A stretch of DNA of 64,000 nt, taken from assembly GCA_002437725.1 (NCBI GenBank), contig DJRF01000024.1:54972-118971 (forward strand), written 5' to 3'. This document shows positions 9,078-17,598 of this stretch, piece by piece (position 1 is the stretch's first letter; each line of letters opens with the position of its first letter). The notes below the pieces were generated by a model that had not been told where the DNA came from, did no database searches, and was given only the letters and a program-made list of their open reading frames with translations. The position numbers were made by a program, and so were the translations under genes. The stretch is from Treponema sp. UBA6367 (GTDB lineage: Bacteria > Spirochaetota > Spirochaetia > Treponematales > Treponemataceae).

Positions 9078-9106
9078 TTGACGAACGCATATTTATAAAC
9101 TAAAAT
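9078..9106 (+). promoter_or_regulatory. Promoter of the PilZ gene
   Basis: TTGACG (9078-9083), 17-base spacer, TAAAAT (9101-9106). The predicted transcript begins about 5 bases before the ATG at 9118, and there is no Shine-Dalgarno sequence, so the mRNA is nearly leaderless. Confidence 0.65.
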
Positions 9107-9117
9107 TATATATCTGT

Positions 9118-10023
9118 ATGAGTTTTGCATTAGCTACCAATCAGCAAATTAATAACTATTACGACACTTACAGGGATAACGAAATCGTCTTTACTAAAGA
9201 CATTCTTAAGACCCTTAGGCTAGATCCTCGCCAAGTATATGTAAAATGCGGCGGAGGCCAATGGCCTTGCATAATAAATTCTACATCATTTCAGTTTGCA
9301 AAAATAATAATAGGAACTACAGGCGGAGCCTACGCGCAAATAACAAAAAAAGATGCGCCGACTGTAAACTTAAGATACTGCTTTTTAGAGCAAGACAACA
9401 CGCCTCTTCACTTTTTTGTTTCTTGCCATGTAACAGAAGTTACACCTTACATGAATTCAAAAGATTTAGCGGTAGTTACACTGACATTTACGCAGCGTCC
9501 GCCTGATGATTTAATTTTAAAACTAGGCTCCTTAATCGATGCAAACTACAGTTTTACCAGAAGGCGAGAAGAGCGCATCATTCTAAACAAGGACTCTTTA
9601 AGAAAATTAGGTTTAGATAAAAAAGAAACCATAATATTCATTCAAGAAGTGCCAAGACGTTGCATTTTAGTAAATATTTCGTTTTCCGGCGCAAGAGTTG
9701 TTTTTATTGGCCGCCCTCAGTTTTTAAAAGGAAAAAACGTTGTAATCAGACTCATGTTTTCAGATCCTAACGAAACAATCGACGTAAAAGGAACAATTAT
9801 GTCGCTAGAAGAGTTGCCAGACAGAAAAGAACTTGTTCAAGCTGGTATTCAATTTGACGAAAGCCAGGTTCCTCTTGCTTACAAAATGCGAATAAATGAC
9901 TATTTAGCTTCAAACCGAAAACTTTTCCTTGAAAGAAACGAAAAAAAATTGCCTACCGATGAAACTGGCTCTGGTTTAGAAGCGACAGAAACTACTTTAG
10001 AAGATACAAAAAATCAAGAATAA
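9118..10023 (+). CDS. PilZ-domain c-di-GMP receptor protein
   Basis: This 301-residue cytoplasmic protein has a C-terminal PilZ domain with the c-di-GMP signature: the arginine box RRREER (148-153) and NISFSG (186-191, matching (D/N)xSxxG). The N-terminal 140 residues form an additional domain. The tail from about 280 is polar and probably disordered. PilZ proteins of this architecture in treponemes influence motility and virulence; the role here is inferred. The TPR gene follows after 15 bases, an arrangement that I recall from other treponemes. Its own promoter lies immediately upstream. Confidence 0.88.
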   Translation: MSFALATNQQINNYYDTYRDNEIVFTKDILKTLRLDPRQVYVKCGGGQWPCIINSTSFQFAKIIIGTTGGAYAQITKKDAPTVNLRYCFLEQDNTPLHFFVSCHVTEVTPYMNSKDLAVVTLTFTQRPPDDLILKLGSLIDANYSFTRRREERIILNKDSLRKLGLDKKETIIFIQEVPRRCILVNISFSGARVVFIGRPQFLKGKNVVIRLMFSDPNETIDVKGTIMSLEELPDRKELVQAGIQFDESQVPLAYKMRINDYLASNRKLFLERNEKKLPTDETGSGLEATETTLEDTKNQE

Positions 10024-10038
10024 TAAAAAGGGCTAAAT

Positions 10039-11184
10039 ATGAACCAAAAAAATCCTTTAGACTCAATTTACTTTATAAACCTGCCTGAAAATTTCAAATT
10101 TTCACAGGCAGCAATGCAGATAGACTCTACGATTCCGTTGCCTGTTCAAAAGAAAATCGACGGCGATCCAGACAGTTTTAATATGAACGACATTTCAAGC
10201 GAGCAAGTTCTTGCAGGAATTCTTACTGTTCTTGCTTACGACTTGCACAATCCGCACCTTGAATACTACCGTTCAATTATCAAAAAAGCCCGCCCAAATC
10301 TTTTTAAGGAACTTACTGAGGCTGCTGTTCTTAAAACAAAAAATGAAGACTGGGATTTGGCAGAAGAACTTTTTATGAGCGTAAAAGGCTTGGATCCTGA
10401 AAACCCTGCAACAATCTTAAATCTAGCTTTGTTTTTGGATCAAAGAGCAGAAAATTACAGGCATTTAGGCCTAAATGAAGATGCAGATGCCTACGACAGC
10501 GACGCTTTGCAATATTACAAAGAAGCCATGGATGCTGAGCCTCCGATTCCAGACGCCTTTTTTAATGCAGGCTTTTTTTTCTTAAAGCAGCACAATTACC
10601 AAGAAGCAAAGGGAGCTTTTGAAACATTTCTTGCGCTAACTTGCGACACAAAGGATGAAGAGCTTGATGAAAATTTGCAATACAAACAGCAAAGAGCGCA
10701 AGAAATTGTTGACCACATAACAAATGATAATATGGACGATGAAATTTTCTCTGCCGCATACAAATTGATTTCTTCCGGACAGGAAGAAAAAGGCTTAGAG
10801 GAAATCCGAAAATTTATTGCAGACAATCCTAAAGTTTGGAACGCCTGGTTTCTGCTAGGCTGGGGACTTAGAAAACTTGGCCGCTACAAAGATGCTCAAA
10901 CTGCTTTTAGTCAGGCGCTTGAATGTGGCGGTGATTCCAATTCGGACACGTACAACGAGCTTGCGATTTGCTATCTGGAACTTGGAAACCTTAAAGAAGC
11001 AGAGAAAAGCCTTTTAAAAGCATTTGCGCTTTCTCCAGAAGATACAAAGATAATTTCAAATCTTGGATACTTAAAACTTAAGCAAGGCGACAAAGAGCAG
11101 GCTCAAAAATATTTTTCTACAGTCTTGGAATTCGCTCCTAACGACGCAATTGCCGCCAGCGAGCTTGCAAAACTTGAAAGTTAA
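10039..11184 (+). CDS. TPR-repeat protein
   Basis: This 381-residue cytoplasmic protein is built of tetratricopeptide repeats. Clear units include the stretches around residues 110-170, 180-220 and 265-375 (for example WFLLGWGLRKLGRYKDAQTAFSQAL). It has no signal peptide and no enzymatic motif, so it is likely a protein-protein scaffold. It follows the PilZ gene by 15 bases and is very likely co-transcribed, which suggests it takes part in c-di-GMP output. A weak inverted repeat (agcagct/agctgc) spans its 3' end and that of the convergent DUF192 gene. Confidence 0.85.
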   Translation: MNQKNPLDSIYFINLPENFKFSQAAMQIDSTIPLPVQKKIDGDPDSFNMNDISSEQVLAGILTVLAYDLHNPHLEYYRSIIKKARPNLFKELTEAAVLKTKNEDWDLAEELFMSVKGLDPENPATILNLALFLDQRAENYRHLGLNEDADAYDSDALQYYKEAMDAEPPIPDAFFNAGFFFLKQHNYQEAKGAFETFLALTCDTKDEELDENLQYKQQRAQEIVDHITNDNMDDEIFSAAYKLISSGQEEKGLEEIRKFIADNPKVWNAWFLLGWGLRKLGRYKDAQTAFSQALECGGDSNSDTYNELAICYLELGNLKEAEKSLLKAFALSPEDTKIISNLGYLKLKQGDKEQAQKYFSTVLEFAPNDAIAASELAKLES

Positions 11185-11234
11185 AAGCAGCTTTTTATTC
11201 GTTAATAGGACAATTGGAAATTTCGTGCCAATAG

Positions 11235-11693
11235 TTATTTTAGCTGCAAAAAATCTCCGCAATCAATTGAATTGCGGGCAAACCAGCCTTGCGGAACTTC
11301 AAGCGCATAGCGTACATAGCCTGTGCTGACAATAGATTCCAAACTAAAAGGCTTCATATCAAAAATATCTTTTATTCGGCCGTCAGAAGTTATATACGCA
11401 ATAGACAAAGGATGCGGCGTGTTTTTCATCCAAAAAGAAAGAATTTGGTCGCTTTCAAATACAAAAAGCATTCCTGTACCTTCGGGAATAATTTTTCTGC
11501 CCATATATCCATGCATGCGCTGTTCTTCTGTTTGAGCAAGCTCTACCTTTATAGGAACAAGGATACCGTCATGCGTTTTTATAGAAATTTCGGTTTTCTT
11601 TAATGAACTTTTACAAGAAAAACACATAAAAGCAAACAAAGCAAGAAAGAAATATGTGAAAAATCCATCTTTTTTAAACTCACTTCTAATCAT
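11235..11693 (-). CDS. DUF192-family lipoprotein
   Basis: The 152-residue protein has a signal ending at CFSC (cysteine about 27), then a full DUF192 domain. Characteristic stretches are EQRMHGYMGR, GTGMLFVF, SFWMKNTPHPLSIAYI and ALEVPQGW. The family is widespread and of uncertain function. It lies 3 bases after the stop of the unknown secreted protein upstream, so the two are in one operon with the cyclic-nucleotide-binding gene. It is probably anchored to a membrane on the periplasmic or outer side. Confidence 0.87.
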   Translation of the reverse strand: MIRSEFKKDGFFTYFFLALFAFMCFSCKSSLKKTEISIKTHDGILVPIKVELAQTEEQRMHGYMGRKIIPEGTGMLFVFESDQILSFWMKNTPHPLSIAYITSDGRIKDIFDMKPFSLESIVSTGYVRYALEVPQGWFARNSIDCGDFLQLK

Positions 11694-11696
11694 AAA

Positions 11697-12254
11697 CTAA
11701 AGCCCTTCCAAAAACATTTCTCTAGTCATTTCTGTGGCAGAAGGTCCGACTCTTGAGTTTCCTTGCAATTCATTAAATGTCTTCTTATCAACATATTTTA
11801 ATGTCAACGGACGCTCTAAGCTCATTGTTACAGAATCATTTTCCCAAACAGATTTTTCCGGAGAAACAGACTTTGGATTTCCATACTTTTTGCAAAGTTC
11901 AGTAAACACACTGTAGTGATCCATTTTTTCTTGATTTATGTTTATTGTAATTGTGTAGAGCTTGTCATTGTAGAACTGAAACCAGCATCTTTCCAAAAAA
12001 GAAAAATCTTTTCCAGCATCAGTTTCTATTAGAACTCTATTTTCGCCAGGCAAAAGGGAAACATCTCTATCTCCGTGATAGCCAAAATCAATATTATTTT
12101 TCAAAGCTCTTTTGGTCTGTTCAAGGTTCATTCCCAGTTTTATTCCACCGTAACCTTCTGGAATTTGGGAACTAGAATTTTGAGAAAAAATCATATGGGG
12201 GAAAAAAAATAATAGAAAAAGACAAAAAATTTCTACAAGCAAATTCTTTTTCAT
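11697..12254 (-). CDS. Unknown secreted protein
   Basis: The start is the ATG at 12254, whose A is shared with the TGA stop of the upstream gene, so the genes are coupled; an earlier in-frame start is less likely. The 185-residue product has a signal peptide (about 1-24, ending IFSQ). A domain beginning GYGGIKLGMNLEQTKRAL follows. Its opening resembles the outer domain of the protein at 5558-6178. No function can be assigned. It is the middle gene of an operon: cNMP-binding protein, this protein, DUF192 lipoprotein. Confidence 0.7.
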   Translation of the reverse strand: MKKNLLVEIFCLFLLFFFPHMIFSQNSSSQIPEGYGGIKLGMNLEQTKRALKNNIDFGYHGDRDVSLLPGENRVLIETDAGKDFSFLERCWFQFYNDKLYTITININQEKMDHYSVFTELCKKYGNPKSVSPEKSVWENDSVTMSLERPLTLKYVDKKTFNELQGNSRVGPSATEMTREMFLEGL

Positions 12255-13435
12255 CACGCACCCTTTCCACACTTTTTTCTATAAAATGCTGCCTGCTTAA
12301 TCAGCTCATTGCAATCTGGAACAAGAATTTTTCCTTCCGCAAATTTCAAGGAAGGCTCCGATTGCAATTGATATTTTACAAACGGCTGCTGATTTTCAGG
12401 AATTGCGCACATATTTATGACATCTTGAACCGTAAGCTCGGTTTGAAACGAGCCTGTATACTTGTGGTTTTTTTCAATTTGAAGAGCAAGCATATCGATG
12501 ATTTTATGCATTGGATCAGAAAGGCAGGCATTGTCCAACTGCCGGTACATTGACCAAAGCCGTTCTGCCAAAGTTGTTGTAAGCCTTGAAATAAGCTGAG
12601 GCTGAGTTCCTACCATTTGATCAAAGTTTTGCCTATTTATAACCATAAGCTTGCAGTCAGACCGCGCGATTGCACTTGCAGAACGAGGCTTGTTCTCTAG
12701 CAAAGCCATTTCGCCAAACATATCGCCTTTTCCTAGAACGGCAAGAACGACTTCAGCCCCGTTTACAACTTTTGAAATTTCAACTTTTCCGTCCTGAATT
12801 ACAAACATATCAGAACCTTTTTGACTTTCAGAAAAAATCATTGTTCCTTCAGGATAAGAGCGAAAAAGCTCTGCAGTAGGCTCAAAATAAATCGCCTTTG
12901 AACTAGGCTTGTATTTTAAAAAGCGTTGTTTTGCAATCTGAGCATCTTCGCCAGAAGGACATTCCTTTAAATACTGGTAGTAAGCAAAAGTTGCAATAGA
13001 GTATTCCATTTTGCTGTCATAAAATTTCGCGACATTAAAAATCTGCTCTGGAGAATCTGAAGAAACCTTGCTCAAAGTTAGTTTTGTAAGCTCTTCATTC
13101 ATCGTTCTCATGCGGTTTGCAAAAGTTCTGATTATTTTTAACGCAATTGGAGTATTCTTTCTTATAAGTTCGGGATATTGATCCTTCATAACAGAAATTA
13201 CGCGGACATCTGTTACAGCAATTGCATTTTCAATCTGGCTATGTCCAGACATACATGGAATTACGCCAATAAAATCGCCAGGTCCTAAATATTTTACAGA
13301 AGAACCATTCGTGTCGTTGTTTTTATGGCAACGAACTTTTCCGCTTTGGATAATAAAAAAACGGTCGTTCAGCTCTTTTTCTTCCACAAGAATATATGAA
13401 TTTGGAGTGAAATTTATTATTGATAACTGTAACAC
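12254..13435 (-). CDS. Protein with two cyclic nucleotide-binding domains
   Basis: This 393-residue cytoplasmic protein has two cNMP-binding (Crp-like) beta-barrel domains, at about 10-120 and 180-295. The second has the canonical signature GKGDMFGEMALLENKPRSASAIA. The first is degenerate at that loop. A C-terminal region (about 300-393) is helical and could be a divergent helix-turn-helix as in the Crp family, but I see no clear motif. The start is a GTG at 13435 preceded by a GGTGAGG purine stretch. It heads a three-gene operon with two exported proteins. Whether it binds cAMP, another nucleotide or none is unknown. Confidence 0.85.
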   Translation of the reverse strand: MLQLSIINFTPNSYILVEEKELNDRFFIIQSGKVRCHKNNDTNGSSVKYLGPGDFIGVIPCMSGHSQIENAIAVTDVRVISVMKDQYPELIRKNTPIALKIIRTFANRMRTMNEELTKLTLSKVSSDSPEQIFNVAKFYDSKMEYSIATFAYYQYLKECPSGEDAQIAKQRFLKYKPSSKAIYFEPTAELFRSYPEGTMIFSESQKGSDMFVIQDGKVEISKVVNGAEVVLAVLGKGDMFGEMALLENKPRSASAIARSDCKLMVINRQNFDQMVGTQPQLISRLTTTLAERLWSMYRQLDNACLSDPMHKIIDMLALQIEKNHKYTGSFQTELTVQDVINMCAIPENQQPFVKYQLQSEPSLKFAEGKILVPDCNELIKQAAFYRKKCGKGA

Positions 13436-13481
13436 GCCTCACCGCCTTTTTTTGTTGTTTTAAAGTATAGATTTTCAGTTA

Positions 13482-14426
13482 TTATTTGTCAACGAAGATA
13501 ATTTCCGTTTCCAACTCAAAACCAGTTTTATTTCTTACTTCATTAACGACAGATTCAACAAGAGATTTTACATCTTTTTGAGTTGCAGCACCTAGATTTA
13601 TAATAAAATTTCCATGGAAAGGAGCAACTTGAGCATCTCCGCGCCTCATGCCGCGCAAACCGCAATCATCGATTATTTTTCCGCTAGGAAGACCAAAATT
13701 TCTGTTGTTTTTAAAAACGCTTCCTGCGCTAGGATATTTAAAATGACCTTTTTGTTTTCGCTGATTTATAAAATCGTGACATATTTTTTTTAGTTCTTCG
13801 TGTTCATCCAAGCCATGTTTTTCTAATCGAAATTGAGCAGAAAGCACTAACTTGTTTTTATTACAAAAAGGAGAGCTTTTATATCCCCAGTCAGACTGAT
13901 TAAAAAAATATTCTTCAACAGACTTTTTATTTAAATCAATGCATACGGCGCTTACAAGCAAATCGCTTATAGATTTTTCAAAGCAACGGGCATTCATAAA
14001 CAAAGCTCCACCGACTGTTCCTGGAAGACCTGAAAATTCTTGAATTCCCCATAAATCATTAGAAATGCAAAAACGAACCAACGAAGAAATTGGCACGCCG
14101 CATCCACATTTTACATAAACAATAGAATCTTCGCCTTCCGCCATCGAGATTGAATTTAATTTTGAAGTTGAAATTACAAGCCCGTTATAAGTTGAATCTG
14201 TAAAAACGATATTGCTTCCCCCGCCCAAAATAAAAAACGGAACAGAATATTTTTTAGTCCAAAGCAACAGGTCTAAAATCTGCAAGACGTCTTCTGGCTC
14301 TACAAAAACAAGCGCATTTCCACCAATTTTAAACGTCGTTTTGCTTGCTATTGGTTCATTAAAGCTAAACTTAGCACAAAACCCCGTTTTTAAAGCAAAT
14401 TCTTTGAACTTAGAAACAATATCCAT
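13482..14426 (-). CDS. murB: UDP-N-acetylenolpyruvoylglucosamine reductase
   Basis: MurB is the NADPH/FAD reductase that makes UDP-MurNAc for peptidoglycan. The 314-residue protein has the FAD-binding segment FFILGGGSNIV, the SGLPGTVGGALFMNA motif, the catalytic serine region AGSVFKN, and a C-terminal glutamate in ELETEIIF. Length is normal. The ATG is at 14426 with GGGA upstream. It is divergent from cysS across repeat R3. Treponemes have a thin peptidoglycan, so the gene is expected. Confidence 0.95.
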   Translation of the reverse strand: MDIVSKFKEFALKTGFCAKFSFNEPIASKTTFKIGGNALVFVEPEDVLQILDLLLWTKKYSVPFFILGGGSNIVFTDSTYNGLVISTSKLNSISMAEGEDSIVYVKCGCGVPISSLVRFCISNDLWGIQEFSGLPGTVGGALFMNARCFEKSISDLLVSAVCIDLNKKSVEEYFFNQSDWGYKSSPFCNKNKLVLSAQFRLEKHGLDEHEELKKICHDFINQRKQKGHFKYPSAGSVFKNNRNFGLPSGKIIDDCGLRGMRRGDAQVAPFHGNFIINLGAATQKDVKSLVESVVNEVRNKTGFELETEIIFVDK

Positions 14427-14587
14427 AACATTCCCATAAAAAGTCGACTTTCAACCTATTATATAGTAAGAAAGTATAAGGCTCAATCATATACATCATG
14501 CGAATTGAAATGAATAAAAAATTGATGTAAAATCTTATCGAATGAGTTAAAACTTACTAATCAAATTTTATCTTTAAAATTTGTATT

Positions 14588-14793
14588 TAGCCAAAACTTC
14601 GAGTTTTTTATAACAGTTAGAAAAAAGGCTTTCAGCGAATTTTCAATTTGTTCAGACGGTTGTGCTCGCACTTCGTTTGAATGGAGCTGGGTTGCTACGC
14701 AACTTTAATTGTTCTAATCGCACAAAGTCTTCACAAATTGCAACTTCGCTTACGCTTTTTGTTTATTTTTCTGAAAACGCTAAGTTTAGGCTA
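14588..14793. repeat. MITE-like element R3 (206 bp)
   Basis: This is a full-length copy in the same orientation as R0 and R2. It starts TAgccaaaacttcgag and ends ctaagtttaggcTA. Internally it has gggttgctacgcaac and other blocks shared with all long copies. It occupies the divergent gap between murB and cysS. The right part could be read as an N-terminal extension of cysS, but that is repeat DNA and not protein-coding. Other than R3 I see only a possible arm remnant at 14437-14455. Confidence 0.85.
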
Positions 14794-14824
14794 TTTAAAA
14801 CTTGTTTATCTATTTGGAGGACTT

Positions 14825-16354
14825 ATGCCGTTAAAATTTTTTAATACGATGGGACACAAAATTGAGGAATTTAAGCCGGTTCATGAAGGTTTTGTCGGTT
14901 TTTACGGTTGCGGTCCGACTGTCTATAATTATGCGCACATCGGAAACCTTCGCGCTTACGTTTTTCTGGATATTCTTGATAAAACTTTGACTTTTTTGGG
15001 TTACGACATAAAGCACGTTATGAACATCACTGATGTTGGACACTTGACCGGTGACAACGATGATGGTGATGACAAAATGGTAAAAACAGCGGAGGAACGT
15101 CATCAGTCTGTTCTTGAAGTTGCAAAATTTTACACGGATGCTTTTATGCAGGACATTGACGACCTGAACATACGTCATCCTGATGTAATCTGCAAGGCGA
15201 CTGAACACATTCCGGAAATGATTGAGCTTATAAAAAAGATTGAGGCGAACGGGCACACTTACATGGCGGGCGGAAATCTTTACTACGACATTTCAACTTA
15301 TCCAGATTACGGAAAACTTGCGAACCTGAATCTTGACGAACTTAAGGAAGGAGCCGGCCGCCGCAAGGAAGTCGTAATCGACGGAAACAAGCGAAATCCA
15401 GGCGACTTTGTGCTTTGGTTCACAAAATCAAAGTTTGAAAACCAGGCGATGACTTGGGATTCTCCTTGGGGACGCGGTTATCCTGGCTGGCACATTGAAT
15501 GTTCTGCCATGAGCATGAAATATCTGGGAAAGCACATCGACATCCACACTGGCGGAATTGACCACGTTCCGGTTCACCACACAAACGAAATCGCACAGTC
15601 GGAAGGTTCGTTCACGCCGGAAGAAAGAGCGGAAGGTCCGTGGGTAAGATATTGGCTTCACAACGAGTTTTTGGTTGTTGAAGGCGGAAATAAAATGTCC
15701 AAGTCAAAAGGAAACTTTTTGCGTCTTCAGACTTTAAAGGATAAAGGCTACAGCGCGCTTGACTACAGATTTTTCCTTTTGGGCGGACATTACCGCAAGC
15801 AGATTTTCTTTAGCTGGGACGCAATGGATTCCGCTAAGAACGGAAGGGCAAGCCTTGTTCAAAAAATCGCAAAACTGGCGCAGAAAGCCGGCGTAAAACT
15901 TGAAAAAGGAAAATCATATAAAAAAGGCGAAGCCGACAACCACGAAGGGCTTTCTGAAAAAGCCGTTCAATATCTTGACGCATTCAAGGCGGCTCTGGAA
16001 AACGATCTTTTGGTTCCGGTTGCGCTCAGTCAGGTGAATAAAGTTTTAAAAGACAGTTCGCTGGACGCAAAAGAGGCTCTGAATCTTATTGACAGAATGG
16101 ACAGCGTTCTTGGCCTTAAAATGATTGAAACCGCAGGAATTGCGCAAAAAGAAGCGGAAAAAAATGCGGCGGCAAATATAATTGACCATTCTGATGACCC
16201 GGAAGCCGCGGAAATTGACACACTTGTCGCAGAAAGAACGGCAGCCAAGAAAAACAAGAATTTTTCCAAAGCCGACGAAATCCGCGACGCTCTAGCAAAA
16301 CGCGGAATCACAATAATCGACACGCCGGCAGGCCCGACCTGGAAGCGAAATTAA
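14825..16354 (+). CDS. cysS: Cysteinyl-tRNA synthetase
   Basis: CysRS charges tRNA-Cys. I place the start at ATG 14825, with GGAGG 4 bases upstream, giving 509 residues; the frame is open further upstream but only through repeat R3. The class I signatures are HIGN (38-41) within CGPTVYNYAHIGN, and KMSKSK (290-295). Cys29 and the GWHIECSAM segment supply zinc ligands. The C-terminal anticodon-binding region is alanine- and lysine-rich. Base composition is clearly more GC-rich than the genes around it, which may reflect transfer or strong codon selection. Confidence 0.96.
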   Translation: MPLKFFNTMGHKIEEFKPVHEGFVGFYGCGPTVYNYAHIGNLRAYVFLDILDKTLTFLGYDIKHVMNITDVGHLTGDNDDGDDKMVKTAEERHQSVLEVAKFYTDAFMQDIDDLNIRHPDVICKATEHIPEMIELIKKIEANGHTYMAGGNLYYDISTYPDYGKLANLNLDELKEGAGRRKEVVIDGNKRNPGDFVLWFTKSKFENQAMTWDSPWGRGYPGWHIECSAMSMKYLGKHIDIHTGGIDHVPVHHTNEIAQSEGSFTPEERAEGPWVRYWLHNEFLVVEGGNKMSKSKGNFLRLQTLKDKGYSALDYRFFLLGGHYRKQIFFSWDAMDSAKNGRASLVQKIAKLAQKAGVKLEKGKSYKKGEADNHEGLSEKAVQYLDAFKAALENDLLVPVALSQVNKVLKDSSLDAKEALNLIDRMDSVLGLKMIETAGIAQKEAEKNAAANIIDHSDDPEAAEIDTLVAERTAAKKNKNFSKADEIRDALAKRGITIIDTPAGPTWKRN

Positions 16355-16391
16355 TTATTGTTTTTATGTAACCAATCAAAAGGAGCGTTGT

Positions 16392-16955
16392 TTGCTAAAT
16401 ATGGACGGTCAGACAGAACAAATCAAGCCTCTTAATGCAGCAGATTCTGTTGACTTTAAAACGATTTATAGCGCAACAATGCAGATGCTGTTCAAAATCT
16501 CTTACAGAATTGTAAACGACGAAGAAGCAGCGGAAGATTTAGCACATGATTCGCTTATTAAAGCCAACGAAAAGCAACTGTCTTTTCCTACTATGAATGA
16601 CGCAAAATTCTGGTTGATTCGAGTTGTAAAGAACGCATCGCTGAATTACGTTAAACGAAAAAATCGCGAAAAAAAAGCTTTTCAAAAAGCTCTTTACGAA
16701 GATTACCGCACTGCTCAGTCAGGAGAAACAGAATACCTTGCAGCGGAGTCTATAAAAAATGCTCAAAAAGCATTAGATATGTTGCCGGCCAAACTAAAAG
16801 AAGCCCTTGTACTTGCAGAATATGCAGACTTAAATTACAAGGAAATAGGAAGAGTGCTTGGAATATCCGAAGGAAACGTAAAAGTCCGTATTTTTCGAGC
16901 ACGCAAGCAATTGGAACAAATTTTAGGAGTTGAAAATGTATTCTTGCCCAACTGA
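16392..16955 (+). CDS. ECF-type RNA polymerase sigma factor
   Basis: This 187-residue sigma-70 family protein has region 2 (about 22-90; the EEAAEDLAHDSLIKA segment) and region 4 (about 130-180; LPAKLKEALVLAEYADLNYKEIGRVLGISEGNVKVRI). The AAGGAG at 16380-16385 fits a TTG start at 16392 (6-base spacing) better than the ATG at 16401 (15 bases), so a non-ATG start is likely. The next gene encodes an anti-sigma-like membrane protein whose start overlaps this gene by 20 bases. It belongs to the ECF sigma factors, but I cannot assign a subgroup. Confidence 0.9.
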   Translation: MLNMDGQTEQIKPLNAADSVDFKTIYSATMQMLFKISYRIVNDEEAAEDLAHDSLIKANEKQLSFPTMNDAKFWLIRVVKNASLNYVKRKNREKKAFQKALYEDYRTAQSGETEYLAAESIKNAQKALDMLPAKLKEALVLAEYADLNYKEIGRVLGISEGNVKVRIFRARKQLEQILGVENVFLPN

Positions 16956-17598
16956 TGACATTCATTCAATCTACTTAGATAAGGAATTACCTTCAACATA
17001 TCTAGCTGAATACGAACAGCATTTAAAAAACTGTCCAAAGTGCCAAAAGAAGTTAGATTCCTTAAAAAGAATTCATGAAATCTTCCAAAAAGATAAAATT
17101 CAAATAGCTCCAGATTCTATTTACCTGGAGCAAAGCTTTGAAAGAATTCAGACTAAACTAAAATATTCTAAAAATGTAAAGCAATCTGAAAGTTTCATGC
17201 TTTCAGCATTTTCAAATCCTCAAAATCAAAAAGTTTATGGATTTGCAAAATACGCACTAGTCGCAGCGGCAGCCGTGGCATTAGTTATTGTTCCTGTAAA
17301 ACTTTTAAATATCCAATCAAATCCTACGCAGGCAGTAAATTTTTCTGAAGTTGCAATGACGCAGGATTTACCCGTAGTTAATGAAAACGTTGTTATAAAT
17401 GGAAATATATCGCAACCATTTGCAGTTTCTATGAATAATGGTAAAATGACTATTCCAGAGCGAGATGTTTTCCGTCCAAATTTTAGAAATATAAATAAAA
17501 TTTCTGTAGAAATGACCGTTCCTGGATTAGACAAACAAAATTACAGCGAAGTTCAAATCAGACTTCCTGTAAATTCAAATACTGGGATTTTACCGTGA
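16936..17598 (+). CDS. Membrane anti-sigma factor with N-terminal zinc-finger motif
   Basis: Starting at ATG 16936 (AGGAG upstream), the 220-residue protein has a cytoplasmic N-terminal segment with H-x3-C-x2-C spacing (EQHLKNCPKCQKK), as in ZAS anti-sigma domains. One transmembrane helix follows (about 95-115, AKYALVAAAAVALVIVPVKLL), then a periplasmic tail of about 105 residues. It overlaps the sigma gene and is in turn overlapped by the next gene. This is the standard arrangement of a membrane anti-sigma that releases its sigma factor on an envelope signal. The signal is unknown. Confidence 0.85.
   Translation: MYSCPTDDIHSIYLDKELPSTYLAEYEQHLKNCPKCQKKLDSLKRIHEIFQKDKIQIAPDSIYLEQSFERIQTKLKYSKNVKQSESFMLSAFSNPQNQKVYGFAKYALVAAAAVALVIVPVKLLNIQSNPTQAVNFSEVAMTQDLPVVNENVVINGNISQPFAVSMNNGKMTIPERDVFRPNFRNINKISVEMTVPGLDKQNYSEVQIRLPVNSNTGILP

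Noticed and set aside
14681..14824. N-terminal extension of cysS
   Set aside because: The open frame upstream of 14825 is largely repeat R3 DNA, and the GGAGG site fits ATG 14825.
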